Assembly: GCF_001983995.1 (NCBI RefSeq)
Contig: NZ_CP019450.1
Location: forward strand, 2,232,001-2,296,000
Reading direction: 5' to 3'
DNA length: 64,000 bases
DNA from: Halioglobus japonicus
Lineage (GTDB): Bacteria > Pseudomonadota > Gammaproteobacteria > Pseudomonadales > Halieaceae
Positions within the stretch are counted from its first letter, which is position 1. Each line of letters starts with the position of its first letter. A program made the translations under genes and the position numbers. The notes under the pieces were generated by a model, which ran no database searches, had not been told where the DNA came from, and was given only the letters and a program-made list of their open reading frames with translations. Below are positions 37,419 through 46,267 of this stretch, piece after piece.

Positions 37419-38818
37419 AAGCCGACATTACCGCTGGGCATGGGGGGGTAGTCGCCGATGGTGACACCGCCACTGCGCTGTACTGCCTCTATAGCTTCCT
37501 CCATGCGCGAAAGGCCTTCCAATAGCACGTCCTCAGCCATATTCAGCGCGGGGTACATGCGTACCTGTGGTTCGTTATCGCAGATCGCCCACAGCCCCCG
37601 CTTAAGCATTTCGTCGCGCACCGAGCGGGCGATATGGAAATCTTCGATATCCTCGCGACCCGCGCGAAATGATACGCCCAGCAGCAGGCCCAGGCCGCGC
37701 ACCTGGGAGACGATTTCGTAGCGGGACTCCCAGTCGGACATGCGTTGCATGGCAACGCCTGCCAGGTGCTGGGTGTGGGTGAGCACGGCATCGCGCTCGT
37801 AGATTTCGAGGGTTTTCAGTGCGGCGGCACAGCCGCCGGGCGTGCCGGCAAACGTGCTGCCAGCGGTGGCGCGCGGATTGTCCCCCAGTATTTCATCTCG
37901 GGCGGCCACCCCGGCGCAGGGTTCGATGCCCCCCGAAAGGTTCTTGCCGGCGACCAGGATATCGGGGACTACGTCGAAGTGCTCTACCGCCCACATCGTA
38001 CCGGTGCGACCCAATCCTGTGAGTACCTCGTCGGCAATTAGCAGCCAGTCAAACTTATCGCAGATGCGGCGCAGGCCCTGCATAAAGGCTTTACTGGGTA
38101 TCCAGTTGCCGCCTTCGGCGAGGCCGGGTTCTACGAGTATGGCCGCGATATTTTCGGCGGGTACCACGTACTCAGTCAGATGGGTTTCGATATACCACAG
38201 GCAGTACTCAGTATACTGGGCCTGGTCCATGCCGGCGGGAATTTCCTCGGAGTAGGGGAAGGGGGCCTTGAGTACACCGCCGGCCCAACCCTCCATGTAT
38301 AGATTGTTGTCACTGTTATAGGCGCTCACCATCTTGGTGCCCAGGCCCTCGCCGTGGAAGCAGGAGGTGAAGCTGACAATGTAGCGCCGCTGGGTGTGGC
38401 ACAGTGCCAGGTGGATGGCGGACTCGGCCGCCTCTGTGCCGGATACCTCGAAGCTGAAGCGGGGAAGGGAGCCTGAGGGCATAATGCTGGCGAGTCTCTC
38501 CGCCAGCGGAATCCGCAGGGGGTGCTCCCACTGGAAGCCATACTGGCGCTGCGCCTCGTGCACGGCCTCCAGTATCTCCGGGTGACAATTACCCAGAGGG
38601 TTGGTGGCCCAGCCGTTCTGAAAATCGATGTATTGATTGCCGTCCAGGTCCCACACGTAGTCGCCCTCGGCGCGGCCGACGATAAACTGAGCCGGTGGCA
38701 CATAACCCTTGCTGGCGCTTTTCTGGCTCGCTCTGGTGTAGTGAATTCCATTGCGCAGATGGGGCAGGCCGCGTTGCAGTAGGGCCCTCGATGCGTCGCC
38801 CGGCAGATCGTAACTCAT
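37415..38818 (-). CDS. Class III PLP aminotransferase
   Basis: 467 residues. Class III features: GTEAAESAIHLAL, FTSCFHGEGLGTKM, LIADEVLTGLGRTG, PLP lysine in ILVAGKNLSGG, and STFAGTPGGCAAAL. Related to glutamate-1-semialdehyde aminomutase and omega-aminotransferases. Start overlaps the purU stop by 4 bp (ATGA), so the two are translationally coupled. It probably removes an amino group after the oxidase steps; substrate unknown. Confidence 0.88.
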   Translation of the reverse strand: MSYDLPGDASRALLQRGLPHLRNGIHYTRASQKSASKGYVPPAQFIVGRAEGDYVWDLDGNQYIDFQNGWATNPLGNCHPEILEAVHEAQRQYGFQWEHPLRIPLAERLASIMPSGSLPRFSFEVSGTEAAESAIHLALCHTQRRYIVSFTSCFHGEGLGTKMVSAYNSDNNLYMEGWAGGVLKAPFPYSEEIPAGMDQAQYTEYCLWYIETHLTEYVVPAENIAAILVEPGLAEGGNWIPSKAFMQGLRRICDKFDWLLIADEVLTGLGRTGTMWAVEHFDVVPDILVAGKNLSGGIEPCAGVAARDEILGDNPRATAGSTFAGTPGGCAAALKTLEIYERDAVLTHTQHLAGVAMQRMSDWESRYEIVSQVRGLGLLLGVSFRAGREDIEDFHIARSVRDEMLKRGLWAICDNEPQVRMYPALNMAEDVLLEGLSRMEEAIEAVQRSGGVTIGDYPPMPSGNVGF

Positions 38819-39684
38819 GAGAACACCACAGTCTTGTTGCCACGCACAATCACCCGGTCTTCCAGATGGTAGCGCAGTCCGCGGGAAAGTACGGATTGTT
38901 CGACGTCGCGGCCAAGGCGCACCATATCGTCTTTACTGCAGCTGTGATTCACCCGGATGACATCCTGTTCAATGATCGGCCCTTCGTCCAGGTCCTCTGT
39001 TACATAGTGACAGGTGGCGCCAATCAGTTTAACGCCGCGATCGTAGGCCTTCTGGTAAGGATTGGCGCCGATAAACGAAGGCAGAAAACTGTGATGGATG
39101 TTAATCAATCGCCCGACATACCCTTCGCACAGGGCGGGCGGGATAATCTGCATATAGCGGGCCAGCACGATGGTCTCTCCCCGATGCCGCTCGACAATTC
39201 TTTCGACCTCGGCAAATGCCGCCGCCTTGTCCTCCTTCGGTACTGGCACATGATGAAACGGAATGCCGTGCCATTCCACCATACTGCGCAAGTTTTCGTG
39301 ATTAGAGATCACGCAGGGAATATCGCAGGCCAGATCGCCACTTTGCCAGCGATGGAGAATATCTGACAGGCAGTGCGAAGCGTGGCTCGCCATAATCACC
39401 ACGCGTTCGCGGCGACTGGAGGGGCGCAACTGCCACTCCATGGCAAACTCAGTGGCCAGTGGTGCAAACTCATCAGAAAATGCCTCCTCGTTTACCGAAA
39501 GTCCGGCGGCGCTGATAACGTTGCGCATGTAAAACCAGTTCTGCTCGAGGTCGGTGTGGTGGTTGGATTCCACCAGCGAACCCCCGCGCTCGGCAAGAAA
39601 CTGGGAGACAGCCGCAACCACGCCTACCCGATCGGGGCATGAAATTACCAGGGTGTAGCTGTCGGGTCTGTTGTCAGTTGTCAT
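38815..39684 (-). CDS. purU: Formyltetrahydrofolate deformylase
   Basis: 289 residues. N-terminal ACT domain (YTLVISCPDRVGVVAAVSQFLAE), then the formyltransferase fold: RMVEWHGIPFHHVP-type region, INIHHSFLPSFIGANPYQKA, GATCHYVTEDLDEGPIIEQ with the catalytic Asn/His/Asp set of the PurU family. It hydrolyses 10-formyl-THF to formate and THF. A purU inside an amine-oxidation cluster, between an aminotransferase (4-bp overlap) and a PuuB-like oxidase (25 bp gap), fits disposal of C1 units generated by the GcvT-like proteins. TTG 39690 is two codons upstream; ATG 39684 preferred. Confidence 0.93.
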   Translation of the reverse strand: MTTDNRPDSYTLVISCPDRVGVVAAVSQFLAERGGSLVESNHHTDLEQNWFYMRNVISAAGLSVNEEAFSDEFAPLATEFAMEWQLRPSSRRERVVIMASHASHCLSDILHRWQSGDLACDIPCVISNHENLRSMVEWHGIPFHHVPVPKEDKAAAFAEVERIVERHRGETIVLARYMQIIPPALCEGYVGRLINIHHSFLPSFIGANPYQKAYDRGVKLIGATCHYVTEDLDEGPIIEQDVIRVNHSCSKDDMVRLGRDVEQSVLSRGLRYHLEDRVIVRGNKTVVFS

Positions 39685-39709
39685 AGTCAAAGTTCCGCTA
39701 GAGGGGTAG

Positions 39710-40990
39710 TCAGAGTAGATCGCGCAGGCGGTAGTAGAGCATGCCCGCTGCTACGGATTGTGCGCCCAGCCATTGGCCAAGGGGGATGGGCCAGTGGGGT
39801 ACGCTTGCAAAGAATTCCATGGTGTCGCATGAGCCCTCTACGGCATCGGCCATTGCTTCGCCGCAGGCGTGGGTCATGTTCACACCGTGCCCGCTGTACC
39901 CGACAGAGTAAAAGACATTGTCTGTAACTCTGCCGAGCAAGGGCACGCGATTGACGACAATGCCCATCATGCCGCCCCAGGCGTAATCGATACGTTTGTT
40001 GCGCAACTGGGGCCAGATACTGTGCATCCGGGGCAACATGGCGCCGGCGATATCGGCGGGTTCTCTGCCGGAGTAGTCGCAGCGGCCGCCAAACAGCATG
40101 CGTCGATCTGCAGAGAGTCGGAAATAGTCGAGCACATTGTTCATGTCGCAGACGGCTACATCAAGGGCATTAACCTCGGCTGCCTCCGCTTCGCTCAGTG
40201 GCTCGGTCGCAAGAATATAGCTGCCAGCGGGAAACACGCGGCCGCCGAGTTTTTTGCGTTCAAGGCGATGGTAGGCATTGCCAGCAATGATCACAAAGTC
40301 GGCGGTAACAGAGCCGTTTTCACATATGACCCTTGGGCGCCGACCGTGTTCAATATGCAGTACTTTAGTGTGCTCGTGGATGCTGGCTCCCAGCTGTGCC
40401 GCGGCGCGGGCCTCTCCCAGGCAAAGGTTCAGTGGGTGTAGATGGCCATTGCGGTTATTGACCAGGCCGCCCAGGTAGCGATCTGTACCCAGCGCATCGC
40501 GCACCTCCCCGCGGTCGAGCAATCGAACGTCCTCGCCCATGCCGCGCTCGCACAGTTCACGGTGCCACTCCTCGAGGTCTCTAACCTGCCGCGGTTTCAG
40601 GGCGACATCCATGTAGCCGTGCTTGAAATCACAGGCAATATCGTACTTTTCGATACGTTCCTTGATTAACTGGTGGCCGCGATAGCCAAGCTCAAACATG
40701 AAGTTGTCACGCTTGCCTTGCCATTGCTTGCTCAGGCGTTTTTCACCACTCATACCGCCAATCACCTGCCCGCCATTGCGGCCAGAGGCGCCCCAGCTGA
40801 TCAGGTTCTGTTCCAGTAGTGTTACCCGGTGACCTCTTTCTGCCAGCGTCAGCGCGGTGGACACTCCGGTAAAGCCGCCGCCGATGACGCACACATCCGT
40901 ATCCACTTCGCCCTGCAAAGCTGCGTACGGGGTGTCATCATTGCGTGTGGCTGCATAATAAGAGGTCGTGTGCGGCTCGCCTGCACTCAT
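39710..40990 (-). CDS. FAD-dependent amine oxidase, PuuB/DAO family
   Basis: 426 residues, the usual length of gamma-glutamylputrescine oxidase PuuB. FAD Rossmann VCVIGGGFTGVSTALTLAERGHRVTLLEQ, the conserved ISWGASGRNGGQVIGG covalent/FAD region, and C-terminal YSVGYSGHGVNMTHACGEAMADAVEG. Members oxidise secondary or gamma-glutamylated amines. GAGGTG RBS before ATG 40990. First gene of a minus-strand operon with purU and an aminotransferase, divergent from the TetR-GNAT gene across a region with tandem operator-like sites. Confidence 0.88.
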   Translation of the reverse strand: MSAGEPHTTSYYAATRNDDTPYAALQGEVDTDVCVIGGGFTGVSTALTLAERGHRVTLLEQNLISWGASGRNGGQVIGGMSGEKRLSKQWQGKRDNFMFELGYRGHQLIKERIEKYDIACDFKHGYMDVALKPRQVRDLEEWHRELCERGMGEDVRLLDRGEVRDALGTDRYLGGLVNNRNGHLHPLNLCLGEARAAAQLGASIHEHTKVLHIEHGRRPRVICENGSVTADFVIIAGNAYHRLERKKLGGRVFPAGSYILATEPLSEAEAAEVNALDVAVCDMNNVLDYFRLSADRRMLFGGRCDYSGREPADIAGAMLPRMHSIWPQLRNKRIDYAWGGMMGIVVNRVPLLGRVTDNVFYSVGYSGHGVNMTHACGEAMADAVEGSCDTMEFFASVPHWPIPLGQWLGAQSVAAGMLYYRLRDLL

Positions 40991-41007
40991 TGCTCACCTC
41001 TGGAACT

Positions 41008-41041
41008 TAAATGACTGTTTAATTATCTGAATGAACATATA
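41008..41041. promoter_or_regulatory. Tandem operator-like dyads between PuuB-like gene and TetR-GNAT
   Basis: TAAATGACTGTTTA (41008-41021) and TGAATGAACATATA (41028-41041), each 14 bp and start-to-start 20 bp apart, about two helical turns. Each deviates at one position from the consensus TRAATGNNCRTTYA derived from four matching sites elsewhere in the window. Located in the 89-bp divergent promoter region, so binding could control both genes. Probable binder: the adjacent TetR-GNAT protein (inference). Confidence 0.55.
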
Positions 41042-41079
41042 ATGCCACTTATCCGTACCTCAGCCAAGGACAGAGTGTC

Positions 41080-42186
41080 ATGAACAACCCCAAGCCCAGG
41101 AAAAATCAGGCGCTTCAGATGGAGCGACGGCGCCTGTTGCTAGAAGCGACCATGGATGCGATCCATGAGCATGGTCTGGGAAGTCTCACTGTCGCCAAGA
41201 TAGCCGGCAAAGCGGATCTTAGTCCCGGCACAATTAATTTTCATTTCGACAGCAAGCACGCCCTGCTGCTGGCCACGCTGACCCAGATTGCTGAAGAGTT
41301 TGAGGAGCGCATACAGGGTGCAGTGGACGAATCGGGTGACGACCCCGCTGCGCGACTGTTGGCGTTGATAGATGCCTCGGTTGATCCGGAGATTACTGAG
41401 CCGCGCAAAACCTCGGTGTGGTTTGCGTTCTCTTCAGAAGCGCGCTCCCGTGATGACTATCAGCGTATTTGTGGTGAGCGGGAGCGGAATATTTTCGCGC
41501 TTACCCAGCGTCTGTGTGCAGATGTGATTAGCGCAGGTGATAAATCTGCCGAGATGGACGCCCGGGCAATGGCTAACGCGGTGCAGGGCCTGATCGATGC
41601 TATTTGGGAAGAGATTCTCTATCAGGGCCACGACTATGATCGAGCCGAGGCGCGCCACATGTATTTGTCCTTTCTGGCGAGTGTGTTTCCATGGGCGTAC
41701 CAGCACCCGCGTCGATCGGGCAAGAAGGCTCAGGCTACGCCGGTGAAGATTTTCGAGGCCGGGCTGGCTGATGTAAAAGAGCTGGCGCGTCTGTTTGATC
41801 TATACCGCCAGTTCTATGAAGAGCCCGCCGATGAGAAACTGGCGCGCCGCTTTATGCGCCAGAACCTGGAAAAGGGTCGTTCCACTGTGTATGTGGCTCG
41901 CGATGACAGTGGCGAAATGCTGGGATTTGTGCAGCTTTACGCCAGTTGGTGCTCAGTTGCTGCTGCTCCGGTCTGTATTCTCTATGATTTGTATGTCGCC
42001 TCTGGCGGCCGTCAGGGAGGGGTGGGGCGTGCCTTGATGAAGCGAGCGGAGGTTCACGCCCGCAAAATGAAAGCCTGTCGTATCGATCTGGAAACCGCCA
42101 GTGACAATATCATCGGTCAGGCTCTATACGAAGACCTGGGCTACGAGCGCGAGACCCACTTCTACAAGTACTCGCTGGAGCTCTAG
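41080..42186 (+). CDS. TetR-family regulator fused to a GNAT acetyltransferase
   Basis: 368 residues. Residues 1-65 are a TetR/BetI-like DNA-binding domain (GLGSLTVAKIAGKADLSPGTINFHF); the all-helical regulatory part runs to ~205 and includes FSSEARSRDDYQRIC, typical of BetI-type C-domains. After a basic linker (HPRRSGKKAQATP) comes a full GNAT domain (~220-368) with the acetyl-CoA loop GGRQGGVGRALM and LETASDNIIGQALYEDLGYERE. The sequence is continuous, so the fusion is real in this assembly. It may sense or acetylate the pathway's amine while repressing the flanking operon. Overlaps nothing; converges with an aminotransferase 2 bp away. Confidence 0.9.
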   Translation: MNNPKPRKNQALQMERRRLLLEATMDAIHEHGLGSLTVAKIAGKADLSPGTINFHFDSKHALLLATLTQIAEEFEERIQGAVDESGDDPAARLLALIDASVDPEITEPRKTSVWFAFSSEARSRDDYQRICGERERNIFALTQRLCADVISAGDKSAEMDARAMANAVQGLIDAIWEEILYQGHDYDRAEARHMYLSFLASVFPWAYQHPRRSGKKAQATPVKIFEAGLADVKELARLFDLYRQFYEEPADEKLARRFMRQNLEKGRSTVYVARDDSGEMLGFVQLYASWCSVAAAPVCILYDLYVASGGRQGGVGRALMKRAEVHARKMKACRIDLETASDNIIGQALYEDLGYERETHFYKYSLEL

Positions 42187-42188
42187 AT

Positions 42189-43553
42189 TTACCCCAGTAG
42201 TTCTTCCTGTGCTTTTAGCAGAGCCTTGCGCAGCGCGCTCACCAGGTCGTCCACTTGCTCGCGGGTCAGAATGAGCGGGGGCGACATGATGCAGACGTTA
42301 ATCAGTGGGCGCACCAGTAATCCGAACTCACGACAGTGGCTGTCGATCAGGTCGCCCAGGTGGTAATCCTGCTCTAGAAGGGCTTCTCCCTCGGCGTCGC
42401 TTCCCAGGCTCATTTCTACTGCGGCCATCATGCCCATGCCCCGCACGTCGGCGACCAGAGGTAGGTCCATCAGGGTGCGGAGCTGGGCCTGGAAATACGG
42501 TCCCACATCGCGAACATGTTCCAGCAGCTGTTCCCGTTCAATGATATCCCAGCTCTCGAGTGCTGCGGCGCAGGATACCGGGTTGGCCGACCAGGTGAAG
42601 CCATTGCTATAGCAGTTGCCCTCGGCGTTGTCGCCGCTGATTTCTGCCATGAAGGCGTCGGATACGGCATAGCCGCCGAGTGGCAGGTAGCCAGAGGTGA
42701 CACCCTTGGCAAAGGTGATGATGTCGGGCACCACGTCGAATAGGGTTTCGGAGGCAAACCAGTGCCCCAGTCTGCCGAACGCGGTGACTACTTCATCGGC
42801 AATATAGGTGATCCCGTGGCGCTTCACGACTTCCCAGCAGCGCCGGTTGTACCCTTTGGGTGGTACCAGTACGCCCCCTGATCCCAGTATCGGCTCGGCG
42901 ATAAAGCACATGATGTTCTCAGGGCCCAGCTCGGCAATCTTGGCTTCCAGTTCAGCGATCAGAAAATCACAGAACGCCTCCTCGGAGGCAAATTCCTGTT
43001 CTTGATAAAAGGCGCAGGGTGCGGTGAGGAAGTGCACCAGGTCGACGGCAGTGTCCATGGCGGTCTTGTCACGCTCTTTGCCGGTGACGGATGCGGATAG
43101 ATAAGTACTGCCGTGGTAACCCTTGTCGCGACACAGGATGTGTTTGCGCTGCGGCTCGCCGCGAATGTTTCGCGCCAGTTGGCAGAGGCGCAGGGCGGAA
43201 TCCACGGCGGTAGAGCCGCCGGTGGTAAAGAACACTCGATTGAGATCGCCGGGGGTTTTCTCGGCGATGCGTTGGGCGAGTTCGGCCTCGAGGGGATTGA
43301 TGGTTGAAAACGCAGTGCTGTAGCCGAGTTCGACAATCTGGGTGGCTACTCTGTCGGCAATCTCTTGCCGGCCGTAGCCAGTCTGCATGCACCACATACC
43401 GCCCGGGCCGTCGATCATGCGCTGGCCATTGTCGTCATAAATATAGACGCCTTCGCCGCGGACGATCACCGGGGTGCTGTCGTCTTCGCCCAGATTGGGC
43501 AGGTCCGACCACGGGTGGAGCAAGTGCTTGTTAAATGTATCGCGTACAGACAT
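42189..43553 (-). CDS. Class III omega-aminotransferase
   Basis: 454 residues from ATG 43553. Motifs: FFTTGGSTAVDSALRL, RDKGYHGSTYLSAS, YIADEVVTAFGRLGHWFA, PLP lysine in ITFAKGVTSGYLPLGG, and NGFTWSANPVSCAAAL. It resembles putrescine/beta-alanine-pyruvate-type aminotransferases. The start is 5 bp after the Rieske oxygenase stop, giving a Rieske-aminotransferase operon. A second, different class III enzyme is at 37415. A longer start at 43592 would overlap the Rieske gene and is less likely. Confidence 0.9.
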   Translation of the reverse strand: MSVRDTFNKHLLHPWSDLPNLGEDDSTPVIVRGEGVYIYDDNGQRMIDGPGGMWCMQTGYGRQEIADRVATQIVELGYSTAFSTINPLEAELAQRIAEKTPGDLNRVFFTTGGSTAVDSALRLCQLARNIRGEPQRKHILCRDKGYHGSTYLSASVTGKERDKTAMDTAVDLVHFLTAPCAFYQEQEFASEEAFCDFLIAELEAKIAELGPENIMCFIAEPILGSGGVLVPPKGYNRRCWEVVKRHGITYIADEVVTAFGRLGHWFASETLFDVVPDIITFAKGVTSGYLPLGGYAVSDAFMAEISGDNAEGNCYSNGFTWSANPVSCAAALESWDIIEREQLLEHVRDVGPYFQAQLRTLMDLPLVADVRGMGMMAAVEMSLGSDAEGEALLEQDYHLGDLIDSHCREFGLLVRPLINVCIMSPPLILTREQVDDLVSALRKALLKAQEELLG

Positions 43554-43558
43554 GGTTT

Positions 43559-44814
43559 TTACGCCGCCTCGGAAAGGTTTTTGAGATACCACTCGACGAA
43601 GTGCTGAAGTGTTTCTTCGTACTCCGGGTGGTAGGGGCCGGGCTCGAAAAAGCGTGAATTGGCGCCTTCGGAGTTGCGGTTGATGATGTATTCATCTTCC
43701 ATTGTGGTGTGATGCCACAGCCACGTGACTTTGTCTCGCTCGTAGTCTGTTCCTTCTACTGCGTCTCCGCGCACGAACCAGACTACTTCCATGTCTGTTG
43801 AGGTCAGGCTGCGAGGAATGAAGCGGTATAAGACGCAGTGATCCGGGTAGTTCAGCATGAACGTGAGGGGCCCCAGCTGGAAGTCACCTGCGCCGCCGTC
43901 GTAGCCCTGGATGTTGCCCATCAGGGGTGCTACAGGTTGGCCGTCCTCGCTACCCGTCAAGTAGCCGTCGAACAGGCCGTAGCGGGATGTGTAAGCACAG
44001 CAGCCGAAGCCTTTGGCGTCATTAAAGATGGCATAGTGTTCTTTGCCCATGCCCGGTATGCCGGTGACTTCTTCGGTGCGGTCAAGCATGGCCTGCACAA
44101 CGTCTTCGACCTTGCAGTACAGATCTTTCAGAGTGTGCATGCGCGCGTAGGCGCGATGCGATGTGGCGCAGTGGTAGCACTCCAGATAGTTCTCCAGAAC
44201 AAACTTCCAGTTGGCGTCAACCTTGTAGGTCTGTTTGTGGGCGATCTTGGCGTTCTCAAGATCATAGGCCCCCAGCGGCGCCTGAAGTGGCTCTAATGCG
44301 GGCAGGAAGTCTTCGGCCTCTGGGTCGCAATTGATGAAGATCATGCCCATGTGCACCTGGACCCGGGCCTGCTTCAGTCCGTGGTTGGAGGTGTCGAAGC
44401 CCTCCAGCATTTCCATATCGCGGGCGGCTTTGAGTGAGCCGTCGGTGCGGTAAACCCAGCCGTGGTATGGGCAGACAAACGTCTTGCGTTTGCCGCTGGC
44501 CTCCTCGCAGACGCGAGCGCCGCGGTGGCGGCAGACGTTCATCAGGCAGCGCACCTGGCCATCGTCGTCGCGCACGATAATGAGTGAATCCTCGCCGATC
44601 TCGAACAGCAGATAGTCGCCGGAGTCCGGGATCTCGGAAATGTGCCCGCGTAAAGCCAGCTGCGGAAGATCAGTTGATCGAGTTCGCGCTGGTACACCAG
44701 GTGTGAGCGGTAAAAGTAGGGGTCCATGGCCCGCCCGTGGTTGGCGATTGATTCCTCGAGCTTCTGCGCCATTTTGGTGGCGGAGTCATCGACGTCGGTG
44801 GCGATGAATTTCAT
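43559..44814 (-). CDS. Rieske non-heme iron oxygenase alpha subunit, quaternary-ammonium type (single-base frameshift)
   Basis: Rieske cluster motif CRHRGARVCEEASGKRKTFVCPYHGW (C-x-H ... C-x-x-H), then ENYLECYHCATSH with the mononuclear-iron His pair and the Glu typical of quaternary-ammonium oxygenases such as CntA or GbcA. The frame breaks at CCC 44645-44647. Adding one G on the coding strand joins FRSWLYAGHISEIPDSGDYLLFEIG to the rest, giving about 418 residues from ATG 44814. Known relatives hydroxylate an N-methyl group of betaine, carnitine or choline, which releases formaldehyde. No reductase gene is adjacent. Tandem operator-like sites lie 18-51 bp upstream. Confidence 0.85.
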
Positions 44815-44831
44815 TGCGGCTTACCCTGAAT

Positions 44832-44865
44832 TAAATGTCCGTTCAGGATACTAAATGGTCATTTA
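44832..44865. promoter_or_regulatory. Tandem operator-like dyads upstream of the Rieske gene
   Basis: TAAATGTCCGTTCA (44832-44845) and TAAATGGTCATTTA (44852-44865), both matching TRAATGNNCRTTYA fully, start-to-start 20 bp, the same spacing as at 41008-41041. They fill most of the 65-bp gap between the GS-like gene and the Rieske gene, so they mark a separate promoter for the Rieske-aminotransferase operon. Confidence 0.6.
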
Positions 44866-44879
44866 AATTGAAAGCATTG

Positions 44880-46259
44880 CTACAGCGCGCGCAGATACCA
44901 CTCGTAGTCCTGTGTGGGGATTGTCGTGTGATACATCGCTTCCTCTGCGCGCCGCATACTGCTGTAGCCACGGCAGAATTGTTGCCCAAGGTAGGCGGGC
45001 ATGATTGAGGATTGGCTGAATTTTTCAATTGCGGCGAACCAGCGGGTAGGAATGTGTACTTCCCTGGCGCAGTAGTCGCTGAGTTGTTCCACCATGGGGC
45101 CTGGGTCAGCCTGCGTTTCCATACCGTGCAGCATGCCTGCCAGTACGGCAGCAACGACGAGGTAGGGGTTAGCATCCGCACCGGCGACCCGGTGCTCGAA
45201 GCGCCGGTTCTCCGGTCCTGACACTGGGATGCGCACAGCGACTTCACGGTGATTGTAGCCCCAGCGTGGCTCCAGTGGCACATAAGCCCCTTCGACAAAG
45301 CGCCGATAGGAGTTCGCATTGGGGGCGAATAGCAGGGTGTTCTCTGCCATGGTGGCTAGAACGCCGCCCATTGCGTGGCGCATCTTGTCAGATATGCCGG
45401 GTTCGGTGCTGCCTGCACCGGCGAACAGATTGTTGCCATCTTTGTCGTACAGGCTGGCATGCAGGTGCATGCCACTGCCAGGGTGTTCGGCGAAGGGCTT
45501 GGCCATAAACGTAGCTGCCAGGCCGTGGCGGTGAGCGACACCTTTGACCAGCCGACGCAGTAGCAGCGTGTCGTCACAGACTTTCATAATATCTGAGCCG
45601 TGACGGGTGTTGACCTCCCACTGGCCCGGTGAAAATTCAGAGTGCAGTGTGGTCAGGGCGATCCCCTGAAGCTCGCAGGCCGTGCGCAGGTCGTCGAGAA
45701 AGCCATCCAATTGCCATAGGTCATTGGCTTCTACGTATTGTGTGCCGTGCTGTTCGAGGCCAGTGCCTGGTATGCGGCCGAGCAGGGGGCGTGGCCTGTT
45801 GTCATCGCCAGGTGCTATCAGGTAGAACTCCAGTTCGGTGGCGACAACGGGCGACAGTCCATGCTCGCTGAACTTGTTGACAACACGCTGCAGTGCCTGC
45901 CTTGATTCTACCCAGCAGGGTGATCCATCGAGCTCGACGTGTGAGGTCAGTACCTGACCCGTGGGTGAGTCCAGCCAGTTGATCCTCGCCAGCGAGCCGG
46001 CGATAGGGCTGAGGCGGACGTCGCGTTCGCCTTCCATGTCGTCGGCGTCGATATCCACGCTGTACTCACCCATAGGGGTGATGACGGGTAGGGTAATCGG
46101 ACTTTTCTGGTTGCCCTTGAACAGGCCTTCCATTTCATCGCGATGCAGCCGCTTGCAGCGGAGAATACCGTTCAGGTCCGGCATCATGACCTCAAACATT
46201 TTCAGGTCGGGGTTTGCCGCAGTAAATGCCTGCCATTCTACAAGGGTGGCCTGTGTCAT
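44880..46259 (-). CDS. Glutamine synthetase family protein, PuuA (gamma-glutamylamine synthetase)-like
   Basis: 459 residues, similar to PuuA (about 470). GS features: ATELEFYLIAPGDD, HSEFSPGQWEVN, GSGMHLHASLYDKDGNNLF, NRRFEHRVAGADANPYL. These enzymes ATP-dependently ligate glutamate to an amine, and in puu pathways the product is oxidised by PuuB, present here at 39710. Start ATG 46259 has AGGACG, 8 bp after the GcvT copy 2 stop, so it is the last gene of the triad-2 operon. It may activate or protect the substrate's primary amine. Confidence 0.88.
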   Translation of the reverse strand: MTQATLVEWQAFTAANPDLKMFEVMMPDLNGILRCKRLHRDEMEGLFKGNQKSPITLPVITPMGEYSVDIDADDMEGERDVRLSPIAGSLARINWLDSPTGQVLTSHVELDGSPCWVESRQALQRVVNKFSEHGLSPVVATELEFYLIAPGDDNRPRPLLGRIPGTGLEQHGTQYVEANDLWQLDGFLDDLRTACELQGIALTTLHSEFSPGQWEVNTRHGSDIMKVCDDTLLLRRLVKGVAHRHGLAATFMAKPFAEHPGSGMHLHASLYDKDGNNLFAGAGSTEPGISDKMRHAMGGVLATMAENTLLFAPNANSYRRFVEGAYVPLEPRWGYNHREVAVRIPVSGPENRRFEHRVAGADANPYLVVAAVLAGMLHGMETQADPGPMVEQLSDYCAREVHIPTRWFAAIEKFSQSSIMPAYLGQQFCRGYSSMRRAEEAMYHTTIPTQDYEWYLRAL

Positions 46260-46267
46260 GGTTCGTC

